Below are positions 35,110-44,237 of a stretch of DNA of 64,000 nucleotides, piece by piece. The position numbers and the translations under genes were made by a program. Within the stretch, counting starts at the first letter, position 1; every line of letters starts with the position of its first letter. The stretch comes from Mycobacterium sp. E3198. GTDB lineage: Bacteria; Actinomycetota; Actinomycetes; Mycobacteriales; Mycobacteriaceae. The notes beneath the pieces are model-generated. The model was not told the origin of the DNA and did not search any database. It saw only the letters and a list, made by a program, of their open reading frames with translations. The stretch lies in the NCBI RefSeq assembly GCF_001667015.1, contig NZ_LZIS01000028.1, forward strand, positions 1 through 64,000, in the 5' to 3' direction.

Positions 35110-36336
35110 TTACTGCGCGATTCGGGCACCCGGCGTGAAGACGACCGGCAGGGCCCGATAGCCCCGGGTGACCGAATTCCCATGGAAATCCACTTTCGCC
35201 CCCGGCGGGATGGCATAGTCGGGTATCCGCGTCAGGGTCTGCTCGACGCCCACCCGAAACTCGAGGCGGGCGAGATTGGAGCCCAGACAGCGATGGACGC
35301 CGGCGCCAAACCCGAGGTGGCGGTTGGTCTGTCGGTCGAGGATGCACTTGTTCGGCTCGTCGAACTCGCGCGCGTCACGGTTGGCGGCTGCATAGTTCAC
35401 GACGACCGTCTCACCGGGACAGAACTGCTGGCCGCTTAGTTCGACCTCTTCCGCGACCGAGCGGTGCAGTCCGTGCACCGAACCGGCGAACCGGATGAAC
35501 TCCTCTATCGCCGAGGGCATCAACTCGGCGTCGCGTACGAGTCGGTCGCGCTCCGAAGCATGGGTGCCCAGATAGAAGAAGGCGAACGACATTGCACTTG
35601 AGGTTGTTTCGAGCCCGGCCTGAACCAGCAGCATCACATTCGCGACAACGTCGTCGAAGCTCAATTTCTCGCCGTCGATCTCGGCGGCGAGCAAGACATC
35701 GATCAGGTCGTCACGCGGTGGTTCGCCGCGACGGTTGTCGATCTCCTCGCGCACGCGCAGGTACAGGTTCGTCATCGAACCGTTCCGGATCTCTTCGCTC
35801 TCTCCATTGATCGCGAGGTCGGCAGTCTCGATGTAGAGCGGCACGTCCTCAACGGGCATGCCAAGCAGATACCGGAAGAACACGATCCCGGGTTGCTGCC
35901 ACGCGACGTCCGCGAGATCGCCGCGGCCCAATTCGATGAAGTTGTCGATCAACCCATCGGTAACCGCACGCACCTGGGGCTCCAAGTCCTTCATGCGACC
36001 GGGAGAGAAATACGGGTTGAGAACCTTGCGAAGCTGTTGCTGCCGTGGCGGATCCAAGGTGATCACGATGTCGCCGAAAGACATCGGGTTGCCCTCGAGC
36101 CCCATGGGCTTGCTGGAGAAGCTGCGCCAATCACGCAAGATCTCATAGCACTCGTCGTAGCGGGTGGCGACCCACGCGCCCCCCGGCGTCGGGCCCAGGA
36201 ACGGGACATCCTGGTGGCTGAACGGACCGTTCTCCCGCATCACCGCGTAGACCTCGTAGAGGAATTCTTGATCGTTGAAGTCTTCGTGCCGAAGATCGAG
36301 GTTCCGGGCGTGTTCCTCCGGCGATTTGCTCACCAT
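35110..36336 (-). CDS. Cytochrome P450
   Basis: 408 residues from ATG 36336, preceded by AAAGGA. AGLETT lies at 240-245 and the haem loop LGFGAGVHRCLG has Cys350. No membrane anchor. First gene of the leftward operon that continues to amidohydrolase, aldehyde dehydrogenase and CoA-transferase, with a TetR gene divergent from it. Confidence 0.92.
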   Translation of the reverse strand: MVSKSPEEHARNLDLRHEDFNDQEFLYEVYAVMRENGPFSHQDVPFLGPTPGGAWVATRYDECYEILRDWRSFSSKPMGLEGNPMSFGDIVITLDPPRQQQLRKVLNPYFSPGRMKDLEPQVRAVTDGLIDNFIELGRGDLADVAWQQPGIVFFRYLLGMPVEDVPLYIETADLAINGESEEIRNGSMTNLYLRVREEIDNRRGEPPRDDLIDVLLAAEIDGEKLSFDDVVANVMLLVQAGLETTSSAMSFAFFYLGTHASERDRLVRDAELMPSAIEEFIRFAGSVHGLHRSVAEEVELSGQQFCPGETVVVNYAAANRDAREFDEPNKCILDRQTNRHLGFGAGVHRCLGSNLARLEFRVGVEQTLTRIPDYAIPPGAKVDFHGNSVTRGYRALPVVFTPGARIAQ

Positions 36337-36568
36337 GGGCAGTCCTTTCCGCCCCGGACGCGGGCATGCCAACCTCGGGACAACACCAGCGGTCAGCCCC
36401 AAAAGACAGCCCCGACGAGGGGCTGCCCACATTGCTTTGGCAGCACAGTAAATCGCCCGTCGCGCGGAGTCAAGTCGCACTCGATAACTATCCGAGGGCT
36501 GGGTGGCGTCGGGGCGGCACGCGCGCGAGCTTCCCCCCAGTCCAGGGGTGCTCGCTACAGTATGTGTG
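36337..36568. promoter_or_regulatory. Divergent P450/TetR control region with hairpin and leaderless promoter
   Basis: A 7-5-7 inverted repeat, CAGCCCC-N5-GGGGCTG, lies at 36407-36425. TACAGT at 36556-36561 is a good -10 box whose start point would fall at or one base before ATG 36569, so the TetR message is probably leaderless. I see no second strong palindrome in the 232 bases. Confidence 0.45.
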
Positions 36569-37258
36569 ATGACGACAGGCGCGCGGCGGCGAGTTCGCGA
36601 CAAGGACGGCAAACAACGTGCCCTCCTTGAAGCGGCCGCTGAGGTCTTTGCCGAAGCGGGATACGCGGCCGCGGCGACAAAGGAGATCGCCCGTCGCGCC
36701 GACTGCTCGGAGGCAATGCTGTTCCACTACTTCGGGGACAAGCGAGGCATCTTCGAGCAAGTCGTTTCTCGACAGATCGCGGACCTCGTCAGCGAGGCCG
36801 AGGAGCAAGTCGTCGCGGACCTGCCTGCACGCTTCGAGGACTATGTCGAGCAGCTTTTCTTCGCGCGACTACGGATCGACGACCGGGACAGCGGTGTCCC
36901 CGGCTGGGACATTTCCGGTCGGGCGTTATCAGATCCGGACTTCTCGCTGCGGGTGCTGCAACCCAATCACGCACGCCGTACGGCCGTTATCGCCGAGGGC
37001 GTTCGCCACTACCAAGCCGAGGGGCAGATCAGGGCCGACGTCGACGCCGATCTGTTCGCCGAGCTGCTGGCTAACTTCATCATCTTCACAACGAGCCTGG
37101 GACCACGCTGGTTTGGGACGGGCGAGTCAGATATCCGCGCGCAGATCGAACTGGGTTCGCAGATCCTCGCCAAGGGCGTAACCACATCGGCTGGGGCGCC
37201 GCCCGCCAAGCGAGGCGGGCGGGTCCGACGGGCCCCGAGGGTACGCGCGGCCGACTAA
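36569..37258 (+). CDS. TetR-family transcriptional regulator
   Basis: 229 residues. The helix-turn-helix lies at about 35-60 (AATKEIARRADCSEAMLFHYFGDKRGIFEQVV). The ligand domain follows and the last ~20 residues are basic (PPAKRGGRVRRAPRVRAAD). Divergent from the P450 operon, it is the likely repressor of that operon. The 167 bases to the next gene hold nothing I can name. Confidence 0.88.
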   Translation: MTTGARRRVRDKDGKQRALLEAAAEVFAEAGYAAAATKEIARRADCSEAMLFHYFGDKRGIFEQVVSRQIADLVSEAEEQVVADLPARFEDYVEQLFFARLRIDDRDSGVPGWDISGRALSDPDFSLRVLQPNHARRTAVIAEGVRHYQAEGQIRADVDADLFAELLANFIIFTTSLGPRWFGTGESDIRAQIELGSQILAKGVTTSAGAPPAKRGGRVRRAPRVRAAD

Positions 37259-37425
37259 AAGATCTGCCGAACGCAACCGCGGCCATCGTTATCGAGTGGC
37301 ACTTGACACGCGAGCTTTTGCGTCGCTAGCGTCGTTGCCAGCCAGGCGATCGGCACGAGCGCGAGGACAGGAAGTGGCGTGTGTGCACTCATCGGTGCGA
37401 GTAATTCACTTCCGCAGGCGCTGAC

Positions 37426-39792
37426 GTGGAAAGTCGCGGTCCGATGACCGCTCTGCGGGGGGTTCGTGTCGTCGAGTGGGCGACGGAAATCGCCGGCCCG
37501 TATTGCACGAAGTTGTTCGCCGACCTCGGAGCAGAGGTCATCAAGATCGAACCGCCAGAAGGGGATCCGTTCCGCCGCAGAACATCTGGCGATCGAGGCG
37601 ACGTCGGCGCGCTGTTCAAATTCTTGAACGCCGGCAAGCGTTCAGTCGTTGGCACTTCGTTGCCCGACCTGGAGCCGCTGATCGCTTCCGCCGATGTGTT
37701 CGTCGATTCTCTCGGCCCGGGGGCACTCGACCGAGACGCGCTGTTACGCCGCGCGCCGCACCTGGTGATCGTGGCGTTGTCTCCGTACGGGTTGACCGGG
37801 CCGTACCGGGAGCGACCCTCAACGGAGTTCACGATCCAGGCCGAGAGCGGAACGCTGGCGTTGCGAGGTCGTCCGGACCAACCGCCCATTCAAGCGGGGG
37901 GTCGGGTCTTCGAATGGGTCATGGCCAGTTATGCCGCCGTCGGGGCGCTCGCCGCATTGCGGCGGGTTCAGGTCGGCGGAGCGGGTGAGATCGTCGACTG
38001 CTCGTTGTTGGAGAGTTGTCACCTCAGTGCCAGCGGATTCGCGGACCTCTACCACGAGCTGGCCGGTCGTCCTCCTTTGACCGTGCCGGGCCGACAGGTC
38101 GAAATCCCGTCCATCGAACCGACCGCGGACGGATGGGTGGGCTTCAACACCAACACCCGCCAACAATTCGAGTCGTTCCTGGCGATGATCGGCCGACTGG
38201 ACCTGCTCGACGATGACCCGGCGTGGGCCCTCGCCACGACGCGCTGGGAACGCCGGCAGGAGTGGAATCAGATTGTGCGGGAATGGACGACGCAACATTG
38301 CACGGACGAGATCGTCGCGTTGGCCTCCGATCTGCGAATCCCGGTGTCACCGGTCAACAATGGCCACACCGTGCTGGACCACCCGCAGTTCACGGCGCGG
38401 GGCATGTGGCGCACGTACGCCGACGGCGGCTTCACCCACCCGCTGGCGCCCTACCGGATCAACGGCCGGCGACCCGCCCCGATCGCCGGCGCTCCCCCGC
38501 TCGGCGAGATGGCAAAAGTGCCCGCCCACAGCAGGATTGCGCCCGCCGCCGACCGCGCACCGGGACTCCCGCTGGACGGCGTGCGCATTCTCGACGCGAC
38601 AGCGTGGTGGGCCGGCCCATCCTCCACGCATATTCTCGCCGCGCTGGGCGCCGAGGTCATTCACCTGGAATCGATTCGCCACCCCGACGGCGCGCGGATG
38701 GCGGCCGCGGCGTTCGTCGGTCAGCCTGACTGGTGGGAGCGGTCCGGGATGTTCCTGGCGACCAACGCCAACAAGCGCGGGCTCACCCTCGACCTCTCCT
38801 CCCCCCAAGGGCGGGAGTTGTTGTACGGCCTCGTCAAATGCTCGGACATTCTGGTCGAGAACTTCTCGCCCCGCGTCTTCGACAACTTTGGCATCACGTG
38901 GGACACCGTCCGTGAGCTCAACCCTCGACTGGTCATGGTTCGAATGCCCGCGTTCGGGCTCGACGGGCCATGGCGCAACAACGTGGGCTTCGCGCAGACG
39001 ATGGAACAGATGACCGGGATGGCGTGGGTGACCGGCCACGAATACGACCAGCCACGGATCCCCCGCGGCCCCTGTGACCCGCTGGCGGGCATGCATTCCG
39101 CATTCGCCATGCTCGCCGGCCTCCGGCAACGGGATCAAACGGGCCGCGGGTCGTTCATCGAAGTCTCGATGGTTGAGGCCGCACTCAACGCGGCCGCCGA
39201 GCAGGTCGTCGAGTTCACCGCCCACGGGAACCTGATATCGCGACTGGGAAACCGCAGCCGCGACGCCGCCCCCCAAGGGCTCTATCAATGCGCGGGGGCC
39301 GAGCGGTGGCTGGCCATTTCGGTCGCCACCGACGAGCAGTGGCAACATTTGAAGTCGGCCCTGGGCCAACCGGATTGGGCGGATGACCCCGCCTTGGACA
39401 CCCACGAAGGGCGTATGGGGTCACATGATCTGATCGATAAACACGTGGAGCAATGGGCTCGACAACACGACTCCTCTTCTGCCGCGCAGTTGCTCGTCGA
39501 CCACGGCGTCCCCGCCGCGGACTTGGCCGACGCCAGGGTCGGGTCGATGCATCCCCAGCTGGCTGCCCGAGGCTTCTTCGAAGGCCTCGACCACCCCGTC
39601 GTCGGGAGACATCACGTGCCGGCGCTTCCCTTCAAGTACCGCAGCGTTGAAAAGTGGTATCGGTCAGCGGCGCCGACCTTGGGACAGCACAACGAGACCG
39701 TCCTCGGGGAGCTCCTCGGCCTCGACGCCTCGTCGATCGCGGCGCTGACAGAGCAGGGCGTCATCGGGACCGGACTGGGCGGATTGGACTGA
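37426..39792 (+). CDS. Tandem (two-domain) class III CoA-transferase
   Basis: 788 residues from GTG 37426 (or 782 from ATG 37444). Domain one opens MTALRGVRVVEWATEIAGPYC; domain two begins near residue 380 with LPLDGVRILDATAWWAGPSS. The second domain has the aspartate (GPCDPLAGMHSAF); the first has glutamate at the equivalent place (RVFEWVMASY). This repeats the pattern of the 705-residue protein at 11002, though the two differ much in sequence. It probably activates or exchanges CoA on a pathway acid. Confidence 0.86.
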   Translation: MESRGPMTALRGVRVVEWATEIAGPYCTKLFADLGAEVIKIEPPEGDPFRRRTSGDRGDVGALFKFLNAGKRSVVGTSLPDLEPLIASADVFVDSLGPGALDRDALLRRAPHLVIVALSPYGLTGPYRERPSTEFTIQAESGTLALRGRPDQPPIQAGGRVFEWVMASYAAVGALAALRRVQVGGAGEIVDCSLLESCHLSASGFADLYHELAGRPPLTVPGRQVEIPSIEPTADGWVGFNTNTRQQFESFLAMIGRLDLLDDDPAWALATTRWERRQEWNQIVREWTTQHCTDEIVALASDLRIPVSPVNNGHTVLDHPQFTARGMWRTYADGGFTHPLAPYRINGRRPAPIAGAPPLGEMAKVPAHSRIAPAADRAPGLPLDGVRILDATAWWAGPSSTHILAALGAEVIHLESIRHPDGARMAAAAFVGQPDWWERSGMFLATNANKRGLTLDLSSPQGRELLYGLVKCSDILVENFSPRVFDNFGITWDTVRELNPRLVMVRMPAFGLDGPWRNNVGFAQTMEQMTGMAWVTGHEYDQPRIPRGPCDPLAGMHSAFAMLAGLRQRDQTGRGSFIEVSMVEAALNAAAEQVVEFTAHGNLISRLGNRSRDAAPQGLYQCAGAERWLAISVATDEQWQHLKSALGQPDWADDPALDTHEGRMGSHDLIDKHVEQWARQHDSSSAAQLLVDHGVPAADLADARVGSMHPQLAARGFFEGLDHPVVGRHHVPALPFKYRSVEKWYRSAAPTLGQHNETVLGELLGLDASSIAALTEQGVIGTGLGGLD

Positions 39793-39795
39793 CCG

Positions 39796-39996
39796 GTGCA
39801 GCTTCGTGTCGACGCAGAGATGTGCCAGGGCCACAGCCGTTGCTACGCAGCATATCCGGAGATGTTCGATATCGACGACGACGGGATCGCCTTCGTCACC
39901 ATCGAAAGCATTCCTCCCGGATGGGAGGACGGGGCGCACCACGCAATCGCGAACTGTCCCGAGCGCGCCATACATATCGTGAAGGAGTCGCCGTGA
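39796..39996 (+). CDS. [3Fe-4S]-type ferredoxin (P450 electron donor)
   Basis: 66 residues from GTG 39796. The ligands are Cys10, Cys16 and Cys54 in CQGHSRC and NCP. The place of a fourth cysteine is His13, the CxxHxxC(n)CP pattern of mycobacterial ferredoxins that serve P450s. It is the only ferredoxin visible and could feed any of the four P450s in the window. It lies four bases after the CoA-transferase and overlaps the alcohol dehydrogenase (GTGA). Confidence 0.88.
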   Translation: MQLRVDAEMCQGHSRCYAAYPEMFDIDDDGIAFVTIESIPPGWEDGAHHAIANCPERAIHIVKESP

Positions 39997-41108
39997 GGAC
40001 CAAGGGAGCAGTTCTGTGGGGGCTGAACGAGAAGTGGTCGGTGGAAGAGATCGAACTCGATCCCCCGCAATCCGGGGAACTCCTGGTTGAATTCGAAGCC
40101 ACCGGATTGTGCCACTCCGATCACCACATCCGCACCGGCGACATGTTCGGGGTGAGCTTTCCGTTGATCGGTGGGCACGAAGGCGCCGGCATCGTTCGAG
40201 AGGTCGGTCCGGAAGTGCGCGATCTGGCGGTGGGAGACCACGTAGTGACGTCATTCCTGCCGGCCTGCGGTCGCTGCCGATGGTGCGCCACGGGTCGGCA
40301 GAACCTCTGTGATTACGGGGCGATCATCCTCGCGGGAGTCCAGGCCGACGGCACCTTCCGGCGGCGAGCCCGCGGACAGGGCATCGGAGCCCTGTCCGGC
40401 GTCGGCAGTTTCGCGCAATGGGGCGTGTTGTCGGAAGCCTCGGTGGTCAAGATCGACAACGATGTGCCGTTGTCGCGCGCATGTCTTCTCGGCTGCGGCG
40501 TCACCACCGGCTGGGGTTCGGCCGTCAATACCGCCAACGTCAGTCCCGGCGACGTGGTCGTTGTCGTCGGCTGCGGCGGGATCGGCAGCGGCGCCATTCA
40601 GGGCGCGCGCCTGGCAGGGGCGGAGCAAATCGTGGTGGTCGATATTGAGCCGAGCAAGCGCGACAAGGCTTTTCAGTTCGGCGCCACCCACTTTGTCACC
40701 TCGATAGAGGAGGCAACTCAGTTAGTGGGCGAGATTACGCGAGGAGTGATGGCCGACTCGGCCATCCTCACGCCAGGCGTGCTCGAGGGCGCGATGATCA
40801 ACGACGCGCTCAATGCGGTGCGAAAGGGCGGTGCCGTGGTGGCCACCGCCCTGGCGTCGATGTCCGACGTGACGCCGACGCTGCCGCTGACGTTGTTCAC
40901 GCTGTTCCAAAAACGCCTCCTGGGCAGCCTGTACGGCGAAGCCAACCCACGCGCCGACATCCCTCGCCTCATCAGCCTCTATCGCAGCGGCAAGCTGCTG
41001 CTCGACGAAACCGTCACCACCGAGTACAAGCTCAACGACATCAACGAGGCGTACGACGACATGCTCGCCGGCCGCAACATCCGCGGGGTGATAGTCCACG
41101 AGCACTGA
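39993..41108 (+). CDS. NDMA-type (mycofactocin-associated) zinc alcohol dehydrogenase
   Basis: 371 residues from GTG 39993. Catalytic zinc: Cys40 and the His62-Glu63 pair. Structural zinc: Cys92, Cys95, Cys98, Cys106. NAD loop GCGGIGSG near 200. The TKGAVLWGLNEKWSVEEIELDPP opening matches the NDMA-dependent alcohol dehydrogenase class, whose bound NADH is re-oxidised through mycofactocin. It would oxidise a hydroxyl made by a P450; the ferredoxin gene just upstream supports that pairing. Confidence 0.88.
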   Translation: MRTKGAVLWGLNEKWSVEEIELDPPQSGELLVEFEATGLCHSDHHIRTGDMFGVSFPLIGGHEGAGIVREVGPEVRDLAVGDHVVTSFLPACGRCRWCATGRQNLCDYGAIILAGVQADGTFRRRARGQGIGALSGVGSFAQWGVLSEASVVKIDNDVPLSRACLLGCGVTTGWGSAVNTANVSPGDVVVVVGCGGIGSGAIQGARLAGAEQIVVVDIEPSKRDKAFQFGATHFVTSIEEATQLVGEITRGVMADSAILTPGVLEGAMINDALNAVRKGGAVVATALASMSDVTPTLPLTLFTLFQKRLLGSLYGEANPRADIPRLISLYRSGKLLLDETVTTEYKLNDINEAYDDMLAGRNIRGVIVHEH

Positions 41109-41184
41109 GTCTTTGGGAAAAGCGGTCCGCGTCGTATCCAGCCCGCACAGTCGATTTCACCCACTCGTCGAAGGGATTCCACTC

Positions 41185-41598
41185 GTGTCCTCGCCAGCCG
41201 ATATCGTCCGCCACTTCTGCGCCTTGATGGAACAGCGGGACGCCGAAGCGTTGCGTCCCCTGCTCGCCGAAGGGGCCGTCTATCAGAACGTGGGAATGCC
41301 CGCCTTCACTGGGCCGGACGCCATCGTGGAGAACATGGCCGCCCAGTTCGCGATGTTCCCCGACGCCTACGCCTTCGAAATCATCAACCTCGCCAGCGAG
41401 GGTTCCGTGGTGCTCACCGAACGCCTGGACTACATCCAGGCGCCGAACGGAAGCAGGCCGGCCATCCCGGTAATGGGGACCTTCGTCGTCGATGACGATG
41501 GAAGAATCACCCGCTGGACCGACTATTTCGACCTGAATCTGACGATCAAGCTCCTTCAAGGCGAGGACATCAGCGCCCTGGTGCCCGCGACCGCATGA
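41185..41598 (+). CDS. Limonene-1,2-epoxide hydrolase-like (NTF2-fold) protein
   Basis: 137 residues from GTG 41185. The fold is SnoaL/limonene-epoxide-hydrolase-like: SSPADIVRHFCALMEQRDAEALRPLLAEGAVYQNVGMPAFTG, then VMGTFVVDDDGRITRWTDYFDL. The Arg-Asp pair in RITRWTDYFD matches the epoxide hydrolase catalytic region, so opening of a terpene-like epoxide is plausible. An upstream TTG at 41113 would add 24 non-native residues. Confidence 0.78.
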   Translation: MSSPADIVRHFCALMEQRDAEALRPLLAEGAVYQNVGMPAFTGPDAIVENMAAQFAMFPDAYAFEIINLASEGSVVLTERLDYIQAPNGSRPAIPVMGTFVVDDDGRITRWTDYFDLNLTIKLLQGEDISALVPATA

Positions 41599-41741
41599 GT
41601 TGGGACATCACCACCGATCTGGGATCAACGGCGCTTACTGTCGCTGCCCAACGGGCGGCAGAAACAACACAAGGCGATCCGCTGATCCACGAGTTCCCGG
41701 CGGCCAATCCCACCGGACGTCCGCGACATGGCGCCAGCTAG
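41595..41741 (+). pseudogene. Remnant of a class I SAM-dependent methyltransferase, N-terminus only
   Basis: Forty-eight codons starting in an ATGA overlap with the gene before. The first ~32 residues (WDITTDLGSTALTVAAQRA and on to GDPLIHEFPA) match the start of the large mycobacterial family of putative O-methyltransferases of about 300 residues, then the sequence becomes unrelated and stops. No continuation is visible up to the next gene. I read it as a decayed 5' fragment; a tiny functional peptide is less likely. Confidence 0.6.
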
Positions 41742-41827
41742 CACCCTGGTAACGGCGATCCGCTACGGGCCGTAGCCTTCCAACGGATACTGGTCATTTC
41801 GAGCTTGGTGGTGAACGAGGGGGGTCC

Positions 41828-42223
41828 ATGCGGGTGCCAAGAGCCGTCGCAAACTTCAATCGTCGAGTCACCAATCCAGCGGCTCGGTCGATCACACCGT
41901 GGCTTCCGGGCCAAGGGACACTCGAACATGTCGGACGCAAATCAGGCAAGCGTTATCGAACACCGCTGTTGGTTTTTCCCACCCGCGACGGCTTCGTCGT
42001 TCTCATCGGGTACGGGCCGGAATCGGACTGGTTGAAGAATGTCATCGCCGGCGGACAGGCGGTGCTGCACAAGCGCGGCAAGAGTATCACGCTAGCCCAT
42101 CCCCGCCTCCTGAGTAAGGCTGAGACCGCAACGCTCGTTACAGGGCCATCTGGTGTGTTCTTCCGGCTGTTTCCGTACAACGAAGCGGCGCTGGTGTTGA
42201 CCAAAGTCAATTCCACGCAATGA
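41828..42223 (+). CDS. Deazaflavin (F420)-dependent nitroreductase-family protein (short)
   Basis: 131 residues. LEHVGRKSGKRYRTPLLVFPTRDGFVVLIGYG is the split-barrel signature of the DDN-like group that binds coenzyme F420. It is shorter than its neighbour at 44655 and begins nearly at the barrel. It should reduce a quinone-like or unsaturated compound with F420H2. GAGGGGGG lies close before the ATG. The 86 bases upstream hold nothing recognised. Confidence 0.8.
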   Translation: MRVPRAVANFNRRVTNPAARSITPWLPGQGTLEHVGRKSGKRYRTPLLVFPTRDGFVVLIGYGPESDWLKNVIAGGQAVLHKRGKSITLAHPRLLSKAETATLVTGPSGVFFRLFPYNEAALVLTKVNSTQ

Positions 42224-42244
42224 CTTTGGCGGGTACGCGAAGCA

Positions 42245-42943
42245 TCAACCAACTTGAGGACCATTCTGCGACAGCGAGGTGCATCCTTCTGCTTCGATGT
42301 GCCGGTCCGATGATGCGTGTCGTTCGTGGATCGATAGCGACGCCATCCGTGGATAGAGAATTGTTGGTCCGAGCCATCGAGTAATGAACCGGCGTAGTTC
42401 GATTCCCTCGCGGGGTGGCTGTACGGGATCGGTCAGGATGGACTGCACTGTGCGCAGGGTCATTTCGGCGAGTTCACGGAGCGCGGCGCCGTCGTAACCG
42501 TGAAGCCTCCAATCCACATCGAACCGGTGAAAGACCGACAAACAGATTGTGATGGCCGTGTCGGACGTCAGCGAGGTGGCGGCTTCGCCCTCATGCCGCC
42601 GGGTCAGCAGATTTTCCAGCTGGGGATCGCCGGCGAGATTGTCGATTCCAAACGACACGCTTTCCACGATCGCCGTGACCGGGTCGTTGAGCCCGCGGAC
42701 GTGTTCTGCGACCTGGTCGATGAAACCGTCGACCGCACGCATTGCGCTGGCGATGAGCAGCGCGTCGGCATTGGGAAAGTAGCGGTACACCGTCTGGCGA
42801 GTGACCCCGAGTTTTCGGGCGACATCGGCCAGGCGTATCGCTGGGCCGTGTTCGGCGACCACTTCGCCTACCGCATTCAGAATGCGGTCGATTGCCTCAT
42901 CGTCCGAGGCGGGCGTAGATCCCGCCCAGCCGCGACTACGCAT
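42245..42943 (-). CDS. TetR-family transcriptional regulator
   Basis: About 232 residues from ATG 42943, which sits inside the end of the P450 gene (ATGCGTAG); a TTG at 42955 is possible. The helix-turn-helix lies at about 38-62 (IRLADVARKLGVTRQTVYRYFPNADALLIA). Co-transcribed behind the P450 gene, so it likely regulates its own operon. Confidence 0.87.
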   Translation of the reverse strand: MRSRGWAGSTPASDDEAIDRILNAVGEVVAEHGPAIRLADVARKLGVTRQTVYRYFPNADALLIASAMRAVDGFIDQVAEHVRGLNDPVTAIVESVSFGIDNLAGDPQLENLLTRRHEGEAATSLTSDTAITICLSVFHRFDVDWRLHGYDGAALRELAEMTLRTVQSILTDPVQPPREGIELRRFITRWLGPTILYPRMASLSIHERHASSDRHIEAEGCTSLSQNGPQVG

Positions 42944-44237
42944 CCGCTGCCACAAGCATTTCGGCCTCGAACTCGATCTCGAGTGTTGTCGGGCCGCTCA
43001 TTCCCAGCAGGGATTTCCACGGGGCCGAACCGACCCGATGGGGCGCATGGAGACGTCGGGTGAGGATTGTCAGTGCTTCTGCCAGTTCCCGGCGTGCGAG
43101 GTTCGCCCCCAGGCAGTAGTGGGCACCACCGCCGAAGGTCAGAATTGCGGGCAAGTCCTTGCGCGCGATGTCGAAGCGATCTGCATCGTCGTAGATCGCT
43201 GGATCACGGTTGGCTGCAAAGGTATTGACAACCACGAAAGTCCCTGCCGGGAACATGTAGCCACCGAACTCGGCATCCTCGGTGGCGGCGCGCGGCGCGA
43301 TACAGACGGCCGGTGAGTGCCGCATGCTCTCCTCGACCGCCTGCATCGCAAGCTCTGGTTGATCGCCCAGCCTCGCCCACTGATCCGGATGCTCGCAGAG
43401 CACCTGCACCGACGCGGCCAGCTGGTTTCGCGTCGTATCCGTTCCCGCCATCAAGAAGCCGGCCACCAACATCCGCAATTCGTCGAGATCCAGCCGGTCC
43501 CCGTCGCTCTCGGCGCGGATGAGCTCGGAGAGCAGGTCATCGGTCAGGTTGTTTCGGCGGGCGGCGACCATGTCATCGACGTACGCGTCGAGTTCACCCC
43601 AGGCGCGCATGATCTCGGCTTCATCGAAGGTGACGTCGGTCTGCAAACTGAAGGCCCTGAAGATGTGGTCAGTCCATTGTGCGAACAGGTGCCAGTCCTC
43701 CCGAGGCGCACCGATGAGCGCGCACATGATCGGGGTGGGGTAAGGCCGCGCGATATCGGTCACGACGTCGCACCGTCCGGCGTCTACTACCCGATCGATC
43801 AGGCCATTCACCACATCGTGGATCGTGTCTTGAAGACCGGCTGTGGCGCGGGGAGTGAACGCTCTCGACACCAGCTTGCGTAAGCGAGTATGAGGGGCGA
43901 CCTCGAGTCCCAGGAGGCTGCTCATCATCTTGTCGTACAACGGACCTGAGGTGATGCCCTGTGCTGCCAGCGTGATGCCGGGCGGCATGCGGAACCTGTT
44001 GTCGCGCAAAATATCTCGCGCCAACTCGTAGGACAGGATTTCCGGGCCGAGGGGCCCGATGGCGATCGGTGCGCAGGATTGCGCCCTTCGGACATCTTCG
44101 AGGATGTCGTGCGGAGTGGCGGTCAGGCCGTAATTAATCGCGGGGAGGCCAGCGTCGAGGACGTTGGGGGCGGTGCTGTGCGCGTTCATCGATTTCTCAA
44201 CTTCCGCTGGAACCCGACAGGCGTCGGTTATGGACAT
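42936..44237 (-). CDS. Cytochrome P450
   Basis: 433 residues from ATG 44237 (ATG 44189 is an alternative). AGTDTT lies at 264-269, EESMR at 302-306, and the haem loop FGGGAHYCLG has Cys375. It forms a two-gene operon with the TetR gene. The gene sits next to the gene-free stretch and tRNA, so it is the outermost gene of the accessory region. Confidence 0.91.
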   Translation of the reverse strand: MSITDACRVPAEVEKSMNAHSTAPNVLDAGLPAINYGLTATPHDILEDVRRAQSCAPIAIGPLGPEILSYELARDILRDNRFRMPPGITLAAQGITSGPLYDKMMSSLLGLEVAPHTRLRKLVSRAFTPRATAGLQDTIHDVVNGLIDRVVDAGRCDVVTDIARPYPTPIMCALIGAPREDWHLFAQWTDHIFRAFSLQTDVTFDEAEIMRAWGELDAYVDDMVAARRNNLTDDLLSELIRAESDGDRLDLDELRMLVAGFLMAGTDTTRNQLAASVQVLCEHPDQWARLGDQPELAMQAVEESMRHSPAVCIAPRAATEDAEFGGYMFPAGTFVVVNTFAANRDPAIYDDADRFDIARKDLPAILTFGGGAHYCLGANLARRELAEALTILTRRLHAPHRVGSAPWKSLLGMSGPTTLEIEFEAEMLVAADA

